Assembly (NCBI GenBank): GCA_011389755.1 | Contig: JAABTR010000290.1 | Coordinates: 1 to 8,093 of the forward strand | Length of the DNA stretch: 8,093 bases | Direction: 5' to 3' | Origin: Deltaproteobacteria bacterium | GTDB taxonomy: Bacteria > Myxococcota_A > Polyangia > JAAYKL01 | In this document: positions 1-6,841 of the stretch, one piece after another | How positions within the stretch are numbered: the first letter of the stretch is position 1 | How the letters are laid out: every line of letters starts with the position of its first letter | The notes under the pieces: generated by a model | The model's database searches: none | Seen by the model: only the letters and a program-made list of their open reading frames with translations | What the model was told of the DNA's origin: nothing | Made by a program: the position numbers and the translations under genes

Positions 1-193
1 TGGTTGATGCTCCACATGACGCAGTCCTTGGTCTTGTGGCCGTCGGAGATGCACACCTCGGTGGCGCTGCCGCGCTGTGTAAAGCCATCATACGAGTAGA
101 ACATCCCGCTGGAGATTTGGAGCTGCTTGAGAGCTCGAGGGACGGCCGGCTGAGCTCCTCGTCAAAGCTCATGTAGCGCCTGGGTTTTTTCAT
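1..193 (-). pseudogene. 5' part of a frameshifted gene, running off the left edge; possibly an alpha-oxoamine synthase-like PLP enzyme
   Basis: Reading leftward, the start at 193 (MKKPRRYMSFDEELSRPSLEL) is preceded by GGAGAAG at 203-197. Another in-frame ATG at 205 has no binding site, and another lies at 172. After about position 130 this frame stays open but turns into Ser/Ala/Pro-rich, off-frame-looking sequence. A neighbouring frame, open from 161 to the edge, instead gives natural-looking protein with GC-rich third positions (LKQLQISSGMFYSYDGF, then a segment ending MWSIN). Joining the frames needs one extra base in the GAGAG run at 129-133, for example an ancestral CTCCTC read as CTCTC. 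The joined product resembles, loosely, the segment before the NYLGL motif of KBL/SPT-type alpha-oxoamine synthases (a glycine-aromatic-x-Tyr stretch, TEV, then MWSIN). That assignment is tentative. The break may be a true mutation or an assembly or read error. Confidence 0.5.
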
Positions 194-209
194 GATCTTC
201 TCCATAAAA

Positions 210-230
210 TCGCCTGAACTATAGAGGCGA
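210..230. repeat. 6-bp inverted repeat enclosing the -10 box, candidate operator
   Basis: TCGCCT (210-215) and AGGCGA (225-230) are perfect inverted arms separated by 9 bp. The -10 hexamer of the leftward promoter (218-223) lies wholly inside that spacer. A dimeric regulator binding here would occlude the promoter. No known operator consensus is recognised, so the regulatory role is inference from position and symmetry. Confidence 0.35.
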
Positions 231-245
231 CGCGCGGATTGTTAA
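218..245 (-). promoter_or_regulatory. sigma-70-like promoter for the leftward gene
   Basis: On the minus strand TTAACA (245-240, 5 of 6 to TTGACA) is followed by a 16-bp spacer and TATAGT (223-218, 5 of 6 to TATAAT). Transcription would begin near 211, giving a leader of about 18 nt before the ATG at 193 and only about 6 nt before the ATG at 205. This favours 193 as the start. It is seen by eye only, and no start site is known. Confidence 0.5.
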
Positions 246-430
246 CGGTAAAGGTGAACGATGAAGCCACGAGCGCCAAGTGTGGCCGCGAAGAAATGTA
301 AGGCGACCTTCACCGCAGGGCACCGGGGCAAAAGGCGTTGTGAAAAACATTTTATTTGTGCTCCGCCCCAATGGGTGAGAGTGATTAGTATCGATCTTTT
401 TTGTTGGAGATGGACCCGGTCCACAGCGGC

Positions 431-460
431 CTGGCAAGGCAAGGCCTGGCAAGACAAGGG
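431..460 (+). repeat. 15-bp direct tandem repeat just before the acyl-CoA synthetase start
   Basis: Two adjacent copies, CTGGCAAGGCAAGGC (431-445) and CTGGCAAGACAAGGG (446-460), match at 13 of 15 positions. They end next to the AAGGGA ribosome-binding region. Both contain AAGG-type, anti-Shine-Dalgarno-like sequence. Because the unit is a multiple of three, an upstream in-frame reading carries LARQG twice. The duplication looks like a recent slippage event. Any effect on translation is conjecture. Confidence 0.6.
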
Positions 461-469
461 AAGGGAACT

Positions 470-2269
470 ATGGAGACTTTTGTATATGAAAATCCGGCGA
501 ACCTCGTAGAGGTGTTCGAGAATTCCGTTGGGAGCTACGGCGGCAATCCGCTGCTGGGTATCCGCGGCGATTCGGGACAGTACGTCTGGACCACTTACTC
601 GGACGCGGGCAAGAGAGTCGACGACGTGCGGGGCGGGCTGGCCGCCCTGGGGGTTGAGCGGGGGGACTCGGTGGGGATCATCGGGAAGAACAGCCTCCCG
701 TGGCTGGTGGGCGCCTATGCCAGCTACGGCCTGGGGGCCAAGTGGGTGCCGATGTACGAGGCCGAGCTCGAGAGCGTTTGGCGGTACATCGTGCAGGACG
801 CCGCCATCAAGGTATTGTTCGTGGCCAGTGAGGAGGTCTACGAAAAGGTGAGCGGTTGGCAGCAAAAGATCTCCACGCTAAAGCACGTCATCCGGACCTA
901 CGGGAGTGGAGAGGACAGCCTCGAGTCCTTGGAGAAAAAGGGGAGGAAGGAGCCGGTGCGCGCGATTCACCCCGCGCACAACGAGGTGGCCAGTTTGATC
1001 TACACCTCGGGCACCACCGGCGATCCCAAAGGGGTGCTGCTCACCCACGGAAACATCACCAGTAACATGATGGCCGGCGCCCGGCGGATAGGAGATCTCG
1101 AACCGTCGAGCCGGAGCCTGTCGATCCTGCCCTGGGCGCACGCCTACGCCCAGACCGCGGAGCTGCACGCCTTCATCCAGTCCGGTGGATCGATCGGGCT
1201 GGCCAGGGACGTGACCACGGTGGTCGAGGATATCATGCTGGTCAAACCGACCCACCTGATCGCGGTGCCACGGGTGTTCAACAAGATGTACAACGGCATC
1301 CACGCCAAGGTGGACGAGCAGGGGGGCATCGCGAAGTTTCTGTTCGACCTGGGCGTCAAGAACGCGGCGCGCAAGCGGGAGATGGCCGGTCAGGGGCAGT
1401 CGAGCTTCTTGGTCAACGGCATCGTGAAGATCGCGGACAAGGTGGTCTTCCGGAAGATCCGCGACAAGTTCGGCGGGCGGCTCCATGTGGCCCTGACCGC
1501 CAGCGCCACCATGAACGAGGAAATCGCCTATTTCTTTTATGATATCGGCATCCCGGTGCTCGACTGCTACGGGCTGACAGAGACGTCCCCGGCTGTGTCC
1601 ATGAACTCCGTGTCCACCATCAAGTTCGGCACCGTGGGCAAGCCGATCGACAACGTCATAGTCAAGGTCGACACGTCGCTCGGGGACCCCGCGCGGGGCG
1701 AAGGCGAGGTGATCGTCTACGGTCCGAATATCATGGTCGGATACCACAACAAGCCGGAGGCGACCGCCCAGGTGCTCACCGAGGACGGGGGATTCCGCAC
1801 CGGCGACATCGGCCTGCTCAACGAGGAGGGCTACCTGGTGATCACCGGGCGCATCAAGGAGCAGTACAAGCTGGCCAACGGCAAGTACGTGTTCCCCGCC
1901 GGTATCGAGGAGGCCATCAAGCTCTTGCCCGAGGTCGCAAACGTGCTGATCTTCGGCGACGGCAAGGACTACAATATCTGCCTGCTCGTGCCCGACTTCG
2001 AGATGCTCGGGGGCTGGATCAAGAAACATGGCCTCCCGAGCGATCCATCCGAGCTCGCCAAGTCGGACAAGCTGCAGACCTACCTGACGAACAAAGCCCT
2101 CGACCAGCTCAGGGGCAAGTACGGCAGCTACGAGATGCCCAAAAAGTTCTTGTTTCTCGCTGAGGATTTCACCGTGGATAACGGCATGCTCACCCAGACC
2201 CTCAAGCTCAAGCGCCGCATGGTGCTCGATCACTACGGCGACCAGATCAATAAGCTCTACACTCGGTGA
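470..2269 (+). CDS. long-chain acyl-CoA synthetase (AMP-binding, FadD15-like)
   Basis: This is a 599-residue ATP-dependent fatty-acid CoA ligase, expected to convert a fatty acid, ATP and CoA to acyl-CoA, AMP and pyrophosphate in the cytoplasm or at the inner membrane. The adenylate-forming motifs run in order: P-loop YTSGTTGDPKG (178-188), YGLTETSP (367-374), TGD (444-446) and the hinge/linker GRIKEQYKLANGKYVFP (460-476). The C-terminal LTQTLKLKRR segment carries the probable catalytic Lys579. Length is normal for the bacterial FadD15/ACSL type. The ATG at 470 follows AAGGGAAGGGAACT. In-frame starts at 401 (TTG) and 410 (ATG) would add only repeat-derived residues and lack a spaced binding site. 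The gene is divergent from the broken left gene and convergent with the copper ATPase. No clear promoter is visible between 246 and 469. Chain-length preference cannot be read from the sequence. Confidence 0.93.
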   Translation: METFVYENPANLVEVFENSVGSYGGNPLLGIRGDSGQYVWTTYSDAGKRVDDVRGGLAALGVERGDSVGIIGKNSLPWLVGAYASYGLGAKWVPMYEAELESVWRYIVQDAAIKVLFVASEEVYEKVSGWQQKISTLKHVIRTYGSGEDSLESLEKKGRKEPVRAIHPAHNEVASLIYTSGTTGDPKGVLLTHGNITSNMMAGARRIGDLEPSSRSLSILPWAHAYAQTAELHAFIQSGGSIGLARDVTTVVEDIMLVKPTHLIAVPRVFNKMYNGIHAKVDEQGGIAKFLFDLGVKNAARKREMAGQGQSSFLVNGIVKIADKVVFRKIRDKFGGRLHVALTASATMNEEIAYFFYDIGIPVLDCYGLTETSPAVSMNSVSTIKFGTVGKPIDNVIVKVDTSLGDPARGEGEVIVYGPNIMVGYHNKPEATAQVLTEDGGFRTGDIGLLNEEGYLVITGRIKEQYKLANGKYVFPAGIEEAIKLLPEVANVLIFGDGKDYNICLLVPDFEMLGGWIKKHGLPSDPSELAKSDKLQTYLTNKALDQLRGKYGSYEMPKKFLFLAEDFTVDNGMLTQTLKLKRRMVLDHYGDQINKLYTR

Positions 2270-2326
2270 TCGAAGGCGCAAAGGCTCGCGCAGCGGCCAC
2301 CTGGCGCCGGAGAAGAGGCGCTCGCC

Positions 2327-4438
2327 CTACCCATTGGACTCTTCGCTTGCAACTTCCGCGCCCCATTTGCGCGGCTTGAAGCGCAGAAGCCGCGCGTTGA
2401 CGGCGACGATGACAGTGGAAAGGGCCATGAGCGCGGCGCCCACCGCGGGTGACAGCACTACGCCCGCCCAGTAGAGGACGCCGGCGGCCAGCGGGATGGC
2501 GACGACGTTGTACCCAGTGGCCCAAAAGAGGTTTTGTTTCATCTTGCGCTGGGTGGCCCGGGCGAGCTCCACGATGGAGATGACATCACGGGGATCGGAC
2601 CGCACGAGCACGATGTCGGCGGACTCGATGGCCACGTCGGTCCCGGCTCCGATGGCGATGCCCACGTCGGCCTGGGTGAGCGCGGGTGCGTCGTTCACCC
2701 CGTCTCCGGTCATGGCCACGATGAGGCCCCGGTCCTGGACCTCTTTGACTTTGTCGGCCTTTTTGTCGGGCAATACTTCGGCGAAGTAGTCGTTCAAACC
2801 CAGCTCCTTCGCCACCCACTTGGCCACCGCCTCGGAGTCTCCGGTGATCATCATGGTCTGGATGCCCATCTCCTTGAGTCGCTCGAGGGCCTGGCGGGAT
2901 TCGGGCCGGATGATGTCGGCCAGGCCGATAGCCCCCGCCACTCGGTCTTCGACGAGCACGTAGACCACGGTCTTACCCTGCTCCGCCACCTGCCGCACGG
3001 TCTCGTCGTCTACGTTTATCTCGTTCTCCTCGAGGTAGCCGGGGCTGACCACCTTGATTTTCTGGCCGTCCACGATGCCTTGGGCGCCCTTGCCGGGGAT
3101 GGCGCTGAAGTCCTGGGGAGCCGACAGCGCGACGCCCTTTTCTTTTGCCTTGTCCACGATCCCCTGGGCGATGGGGTGCTCGGATTGGCTCTCCAGGGAC
3201 GCGGCGAGCCTTAGCAGCTCGGTCTCGTCCTTGCCGTCCAAGAGCATCACGTCGGACACCCCGAAGCGGCCCTGTGTGAGGGTGCCGGTCTTGTCGAACA
3301 AGATGGCATTGACCTTGCGAGCGCGCTCAAAAGCGCTGCGATCCCGGATGAGGAGTCCGTTTTTTGCCGAAAGCGCCGTGGAGACCGCCACCACGAGCGG
3401 AACGGCGAGGCCCAGGGCATGGGGGCAGGTGATCACCATCACGGTGACCATCCTCTCGAGGGAGAATTCAAAGGCCGCTCCCAGGATGAGCCAGACCACG
3501 AGAGTGCCGACGCCCACGGTCAGGGCGGTGAAGGTGAGCCACTTCGCCGCTCGGTCGGCGAGGTTTTGCGTCTTGGAGCGGGACTCTTGGGCCTTTTTAA
3601 CCATCTCGATGACCTGGGACAGGTAGGTCTCGTCCCCGGTCTTTTCGACCTTCATGGTGAAGGCGGCCTCGCCGTTGACCGCGCCGCCGATGGCCGCGTC
3701 ACCCTCGGCCTTCTCCACCGGTTTGCTCTCACCGGTGAGCATCGATTCGTTTAGGCTCGTGCGGCCCTTGGTGATGGTGCCGTCGACGGGGACCTTCTCC
3801 CCGGGTTTGACCACCACCTTGTCGCCGGGGGAGAGCTCGGTGACCGGGACGTCTTCGGTGCCGCCGGACGAGGTCACCCGGTGAGCCTCGGCGGGCATGA
3901 GCTGGACCAAGGATTCGAGAGCCGAAGAAGCCCCCATGATCGAGCGCATCTCGATCCAGTGGCCCAGCAGCATCACGTCGATCAGCGTGGCCAGCTCCCA
4001 GAAGAACACCTTGCCCGGAAGACCGAACACCACCGCCGAGCTGTAGGCGTAGGCCACGGTGATGGCCAGGGCGATGAGGGTCATCATCCCCGGATCCTTG
4101 CCGCGCAGCTCGTCGACGAACCCGGCCAGAAAAGGCTTGCCGCCGTATACAAAAATTGTGGTGGCGAGCGCCCACTGCACGTAGCTGTCCCCTGGAAAGC
4201 GCAGCAGCTCCTGCACTCCGAGGAAACTCTGGATCATGGGCGCGAGGACCAGCACCGGCACCGAGAGCACCACCGACACCCAGAACCTTTGGCGGTAGTC
4301 GGCCACCATCACCGCGTGGTGCTCCCCGTGTCCCCCGTGTCCTTTCTTTCCGGTTTCCATGCCGCCCGAGTCCTGCTCGTGGCGATCGGCGTGGGCTGAC
4401 CTGCCTGGCTCTTCATGTTTGGCTTCGCTGTGCTTCAT
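2327..4438 (-). CDS. copB: CopB-type copper-transporting P1B-3 ATPase
   Basis: This 703-residue inner-membrane heavy-metal pump should use ATP to export copper from the cytoplasm. The N-terminus has no CXXC metal-binding domain but has a His-rich stretch (HGGHGEHH, 34-41, plus earlier His). The following motifs are visible: actuator TGES (235-238), the metal-selectivity motif CPH in the sixth helix (338-340), phosphorylation site DKTGT (Asp382), nucleotide-domain HP (421-422), TGD (532-534) and GDGVND (578-583). The P1B-3 signature N-x6-YN-x4-P is intact at 636-649. The last-helix motif reads MALSTVIVAVNA (671-682) where the family consensus has MSxST. The start at 4438 follows GAGGTG at the expected spacing. 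An open extension to 4726 is not used because it overlaps uvsE and looks non-coding. Copper specificity is inferred from CPH. Family members have been reported as Cu(I) or Cu(II) pumps. No adjacent copper regulator or chaperone is seen. Confidence 0.93.
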   Translation of the reverse strand: MKHSEAKHEEPGRSAHADRHEQDSGGMETGKKGHGGHGEHHAVMVADYRQRFWVSVVLSVPVLVLAPMIQSFLGVQELLRFPGDSYVQWALATTIFVYGGKPFLAGFVDELRGKDPGMMTLIALAITVAYAYSSAVVFGLPGKVFFWELATLIDVMLLGHWIEMRSIMGASSALESLVQLMPAEAHRVTSSGGTEDVPVTELSPGDKVVVKPGEKVPVDGTITKGRTSLNESMLTGESKPVEKAEGDAAIGGAVNGEAAFTMKVEKTGDETYLSQVIEMVKKAQESRSKTQNLADRAAKWLTFTALTVGVGTLVVWLILGAAFEFSLERMVTVMVITCPHALGLAVPLVVAVSTALSAKNGLLIRDRSAFERARKVNAILFDKTGTLTQGRFGVSDVMLLDGKDETELLRLAASLESQSEHPIAQGIVDKAKEKGVALSAPQDFSAIPGKGAQGIVDGQKIKVVSPGYLEENEINVDDETVRQVAEQGKTVVYVLVEDRVAGAIGLADIIRPESRQALERLKEMGIQTMMITGDSEAVAKWVAKELGLNDYFAEVLPDKKADKVKEVQDRGLIVAMTGDGVNDAPALTQADVGIAIGAGTDVAIESADIVLVRSDPRDVISIVELARATQRKMKQNLFWATGYNVVAIPLAAGVLYWAGVVLSPAVGAALMALSTVIVAVNARLLRFKPRKWGAEVASEESNG

Positions 4439-4474
4439 TTTTGGCACCTCGATTGAAAGCAGTCTCTGCCGGCG

Positions 4475-4521
4475 TTGTTTTCGGGAAACAAGGTTGTGAT
4501 TTGCGAGGCGGTGCGCAACCT
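4475..4521. repeat. cluster of inverted repeats in the copB-uvsE divergent gap
   Basis: The 162-bp gap between the two divergent starts holds three short symmetric elements: TTGTTT/AAACAA (4475-4480 and 4486-4491, 5-bp loop), AGGTTG/CAACCT (4491-4496 and 4516-4521), and inside the latter TTGCG/CGCAA (4501-4505 and 4514-4518). The last two share bases, so they would be alternative pairings. They could be operator half-sites or a leader hairpin. No CueR, CsoR or CopY box is recognised, and no convincing -35/-10 pair was found on either strand. Confidence 0.3.
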
Positions 4522-4600
4522 CTTGGGCGAGGCGCGTCAAAGGATTTGTTCGAAATCGCCTTTTTCGGGGGCGTTTCTCTGGCCGGCGAGGAGGTGACCG

Positions 4601-5488
4601 ATGCGGTTGGGTCTGTGTTGCGTGTTCGTCGAGGAGCCGATCAAGTTTCGAGTGACCACCGCAAAAGCGCTCTTTGCGCTCGCTTTGCCGGCTCGCGTCA
4701 AAAGGCTCAAAGAGTTGGCGCTCCACAACGCAGAGTCCCTTTACTCGGCCATCGAGTTTTGCGCGAACAACGGCATCGGCGGCTTTCGGGTCAACAGCCG
4801 GATTCTTCCCTTAACCACACACCCGGAGTACGGTTATGAGCCGAAATCATTGGGTGAGGATGTGGAGGTGGCCTTTCGAGCTTGCGGGGAGTTGGCGAAA
4901 AAAACCGAAGTGCGCCTCACGTTTCACCCCGACCAATTCGTGGTCTTAAGCTCCCCCAGCATAAAGGTGGTGCAAAGCTCCTTGGCCGAAATCGAATACC
5001 AGGCGGAGGTCGCCGAGTGGATCGGCGCCGATGTGATCACTCTCCACGCCGGCGGCGCCTACGGAGACAAAAATGCGGCCTTGGTGAGGCTCGCCAAAAG
5101 CGTGAACCGACTGACGTCCGGCGCCCGAAGACGGCTCACTTTGGAGAACGATGATCGAAGCTACGCGCCGTCGGAGCTTATACCTTTGTGTCGACAGCTG
5201 GGGGTTCCGTTTGTTTACGACGTCCATCATCACCGCTGCCTCCCGGACGGGCTCGACGTGGAGACAGCCACCCACCTCGCGGTCGAAACCTGGGATCGGG
5301 AGCCGCTCTTCCACGTCTCGAGTCCCAAAGATGGTTGGGAGGCTTCGAATCCCCGGCCTCACAGCGATTATATCGACGTCTCGGATCTTCCCGGGCTGTG
5401 GGAAAAGATGGATTGCACCGTGGAGGTTGAGGCCAAGGCCAAGGAGCTCGCCGTGCTCGCATTGGCTCGGCAGCTCCGACGTGACTGA
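4601..5488 (+). CDS. uvsE: UvsE/UVDE-family UV-damage endonuclease, variant active site
   Basis: This 295-residue TIM-barrel repair nuclease is expected to nick DNA on the 5' side of UV photoproducts, starting repair independently of UvrABC. Family landmarks in order are FRVNSRILPLTTHP (62-75), LTFHPDQFVVLSSP (106-119), TLHAGGAYGDK (147-157), LTLENDD (179-185), VYDVHHHR (205-212), HVSSPKD (238-244), HSDYID (254-259) and VEVEAKAKE (274-282). Probable metal ligands are His74, His109, His149, Glu182, Asp207, His210, His238, His254 and Glu277, all present. Two positions differ from my recollection of the Thermus enzyme: its Tyr6 aligns with Leu5, and its modified Lys229 aligns with Leu236. The DNA-probing Gln-Tyr pair is Gln112-Phe113. 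A strong AGGAGGTG site ends at 4596, just before the ATG. The gene is divergent from copB and convergent with the DUF457 gene. Family membership is firm; activity on UV lesions is inferred. Confidence 0.88.
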   Translation: MRLGLCCVFVEEPIKFRVTTAKALFALALPARVKRLKELALHNAESLYSAIEFCANNGIGGFRVNSRILPLTTHPEYGYEPKSLGEDVEVAFRACGELAKKTEVRLTFHPDQFVVLSSPSIKVVQSSLAEIEYQAEVAEWIGADVITLHAGGAYGDKNAALVRLAKSVNRLTSGARRRLTLENDDRSYAPSELIPLCRQLGVPFVYDVHHHRCLPDGLDVETATHLAVETWDREPLFHVSSPKDGWEASNPRPHSDYIDVSDLPGLWEKMDCTVEVEAKAKELAVLALARQLRRD

Positions 5489-5492
5489 AGGT

Positions 5493-5536
5493 TGTCAGGC
5501 ACGATCCCAAAGCCGCCGCGAGCAGGTCGGCTGACA
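5493..5536. repeat. overlapping inverted repeats between convergent genes
   Basis: The 87-bp gap between the convergent uvsE and DUF457 genes contains TGTCAG (5493-5498) with CTGACA (5531-5536), and nested AGCCG (5511-5515) with CGGCT (5528-5532). The two pairings compete for two bases. A two-sided, factor-dependent transcription stop is conceivable, but there is no T-tract on either strand, so this is not called a terminator. Confidence 0.25.
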
Positions 5537-5575
5537 GGTGGGGTCGCACTGTGTTCGTCAGTCGAATTCCAGCTG

Positions 5576-6112
5576 TTAGGGATGTTTTGAGCGCCCGCGG
5601 TTCTTTAAAAGCGCCCAGCGCGCGGCGACGCTCAGCAAGATCAGGGACCCGAAAAAGGCCGCCTCGATTGAGAAGACGCGCCCGGCGCTTTGGGCGAAAG
5701 GTCCGCCTTGGGGGAGCGTCTCGAACCAGGGCAGCGCGAGGTTCAAGTGGGCGCCGGATATGGGCCAGAACGCGGCCACGCCCCGGCTGTGGTTGTAGAG
5801 GGAGTCGAGCAGGATGTGGCTGAGCCACGTGACGCCGGCGAAGACGACGACGGCTGCGCCGCCCATGTGGTCTCGACCCCGTCTCCAAAACAGCATCCCT
5901 GCGATGGCGAGCCCCACGAGCAGGGCGTTTGCGATTATCGAGTGGCTTATGTCGTAGCGGTGGTGTCCCCAAAACGGCAGAGGCCAGTCCGGCACATTCG
6001 CCATCCCGACGAACAGGCTGAGGAGGGCGAGCTTCCTGGGCGCGGTCCACCTCGCGGGCATGACGGCGACTCCGATGGCAATTCCGAGAAGGCTGTGACC
6101 GACTGTCGTCAT
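5576..6112 (-). CDS. YdjM/DUF457-family membrane-bound putative metal-dependent hydrolase
   Basis: This 178-residue integral membrane protein has about four or five hydrophobic segments (roughly 4-20, 26-42, 57-76, 85-102 and 150-168). The family hallmarks are present: N-terminal TTVGHSLLG with His6, NVPDWP with Asp42, the HHRYDISHS cluster (His50, His51, Asp54, His57), and WLSHILLDSLYNHSRG with His99, Asp103 and His108. The conserved His and Asp residues are the reason the family is described as a membrane-bound metal-dependent hydrolase. The substrate is unknown, and E. coli YdjM is best known as part of the SOS regulon. Being next to uvsE is suggestive of a damage-response setting, but no LexA-like box was recognised. 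The ATG at 6112 has only a weak AAAGAG site. A TATAAA lies about 5 bp upstream of the start codon but lacks a matching -35. Confidence 0.75.
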   Translation of the reverse strand: MTTVGHSLLGIAIGVAVMPARWTAPRKLALLSLFVGMANVPDWPLPFWGHHRYDISHSIIANALLVGLAIAGMLFWRRGRDHMGGAAVVVFAGVTWLSHILLDSLYNHSRGVAAFWPISGAHLNLALPWFETLPQGGPFAQSAGRVFSIEAAFFGSLILLSVAARWALLKNRGRSKHP

Positions 6113-6191
6113 GGCTCTTTATAGGTTAGTGTGCCAAGCACCGGTCGCCTAGCGGTGGGTTGCTCAAAAATCGACTGGGAGAGGAAATTCC

Positions 6192-6764
6192 ATGAACAAG
6201 AAGAAGCTCAAGCCTTCAAACATGATTCTACCCCTGCCGACCTTGCTGGTGGGGACCTACAACGAAGACAAGAGTCCCAACGCCATGGCCGCGGCCTGGA
6301 CGGCGCCGTGCAGTCAGAAGCCGGTCTGCGTGGGCTTTGCGGTGCGCCATAGCCGCAAGACCTGGCAGAACGTTCAGCGGACCGGGGCGTTCACGCTGAA
6401 CGTGCCCAAGGCGTCCCAGGCGGCGTCGGTGGACTTCTTGGGGATCGTCTCCGGTTACGATGAGCCCGGCAAGGTGGCGCGCGCCGGATTTGAAGTGGCT
6501 CAGGCCGAAGAGGTCGACGCGCCCGTCATCATCGACTGCCCCGTCGTCCTCGAGTGTGCCGTCAAGAAGATCGTCGATCTGGGAAGCCACCTGTGGGTGG
6601 TCGGAGAGGTTCGGTGCGTCTTGGTGGACGAAGATCTTATGTCGGAAGACGGGAAGCTCGATGCGCAGGCCTGCGATCCCATCGTCTATGAGACCACCAA
6701 CCACAACTACCACCGACTCGGCCCCGCCGTCGCCCGCGCATTCAGCGAAGGCAAGAAAATCTAG
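6192..6764 (+). CDS. flavoredoxin / flavin reductase-like domain protein
   Basis: This 190-residue soluble FMN-binding protein of the flavin reductase-like domain family (split-barrel fold) may reduce flavin or carry electrons. The characteristic core is seen: NAMAAAWTAPCSQKPVCVGF (30-49) with Cys40, HSRKTWQNVQRTGAFTLNVP (53-72), SGYDEPGKVARAGF (87-100), and the C-terminal YHRLGPAVARAFSEGKK (173-189), which resembles the YxxLG...AFxxGK tail of flavoredoxins. The start at 6192 is set by GAGAGGAAA just upstream. The gene is divergent from the DUF457 gene and lies 77 bp before pfkB, which has its own strong binding site, so co-transcription is possible but not shown. The physiological partner is unknown. 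Flavoredoxins are common in anaerobes, which agrees loosely with a deltaproteobacterial origin. Confidence 0.85.
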   Translation: MNKKKLKPSNMILPLPTLLVGTYNEDKSPNAMAAAWTAPCSQKPVCVGFAVRHSRKTWQNVQRTGAFTLNVPKASQAASVDFLGIVSGYDEPGKVARAGFEVAQAEEVDAPVIIDCPVVLECAVKKIVDLGSHLWVVGEVRCVLVDEDLMSEDGKLDAQACDPIVYETTNHNYHRLGPAVARAFSEGKKI

Positions 6765-6841
6765 GCCCTGCGAGCTCGATTTGGCGATGGAGCGGTCGGG
6801 CATTCGTGATTAGGTTGTGCCAACGAGCAAAGGAGGCACCC

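Noticed and set aside
261..509. Small basic 82-codon plus-strand frame starting after AAAGGTG
   Set aside because: It has a passable binding site but overlaps the acyl-CoA synthetase start in another frame and shows no recognisable domain. Chance is the simpler explanation.
878..2281. 467-codon open frame antisense to the acyl-CoA synthetase
   Set aside because: It lies wholly opposite a gene with intact catalytic motifs. Long antisense frames are expected in GC-rich genes, and the translation is His/Asp/Val/Leu-rich without any family motif.
2270..2326. GC-rich symmetry in the gap between the convergent acyl-CoA synthetase and copper ATPase genes
   Set aside because: Only GGCGCC-type self-complementary bits, with no stable stem followed by T bases; not callable as a terminator.
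4441..4457. Sigma-54-like sequence TTGGCAC-N5-TTGAA
   Set aside because: The nearly invariant GC of the -12 element is GA here, and the site coincides with the copB ribosome-binding region on the other strand.
4439..4726. 96-residue N-terminal extension of the copper ATPase
   Set aside because: It overlaps the uvsE start on the other strand, contains no metal-binding motif, and the ATG at 4438 has a good GAGGTG site and a typical CopB His-rich beginning.
4156..4839. Plus-strand open frame across the copB N-terminus, the gap and the start of uvsE
   Set aside because: It overlaps two well-supported genes, and its composition looks like off-frame GC-rich sequence.
6139..6157. CACCG/CGGTG inverted repeat upstream of the flavoredoxin gene
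   Set aside because: Five-bp arms in GC-rich DNA are expected by chance, and no promoter element aligns with them.
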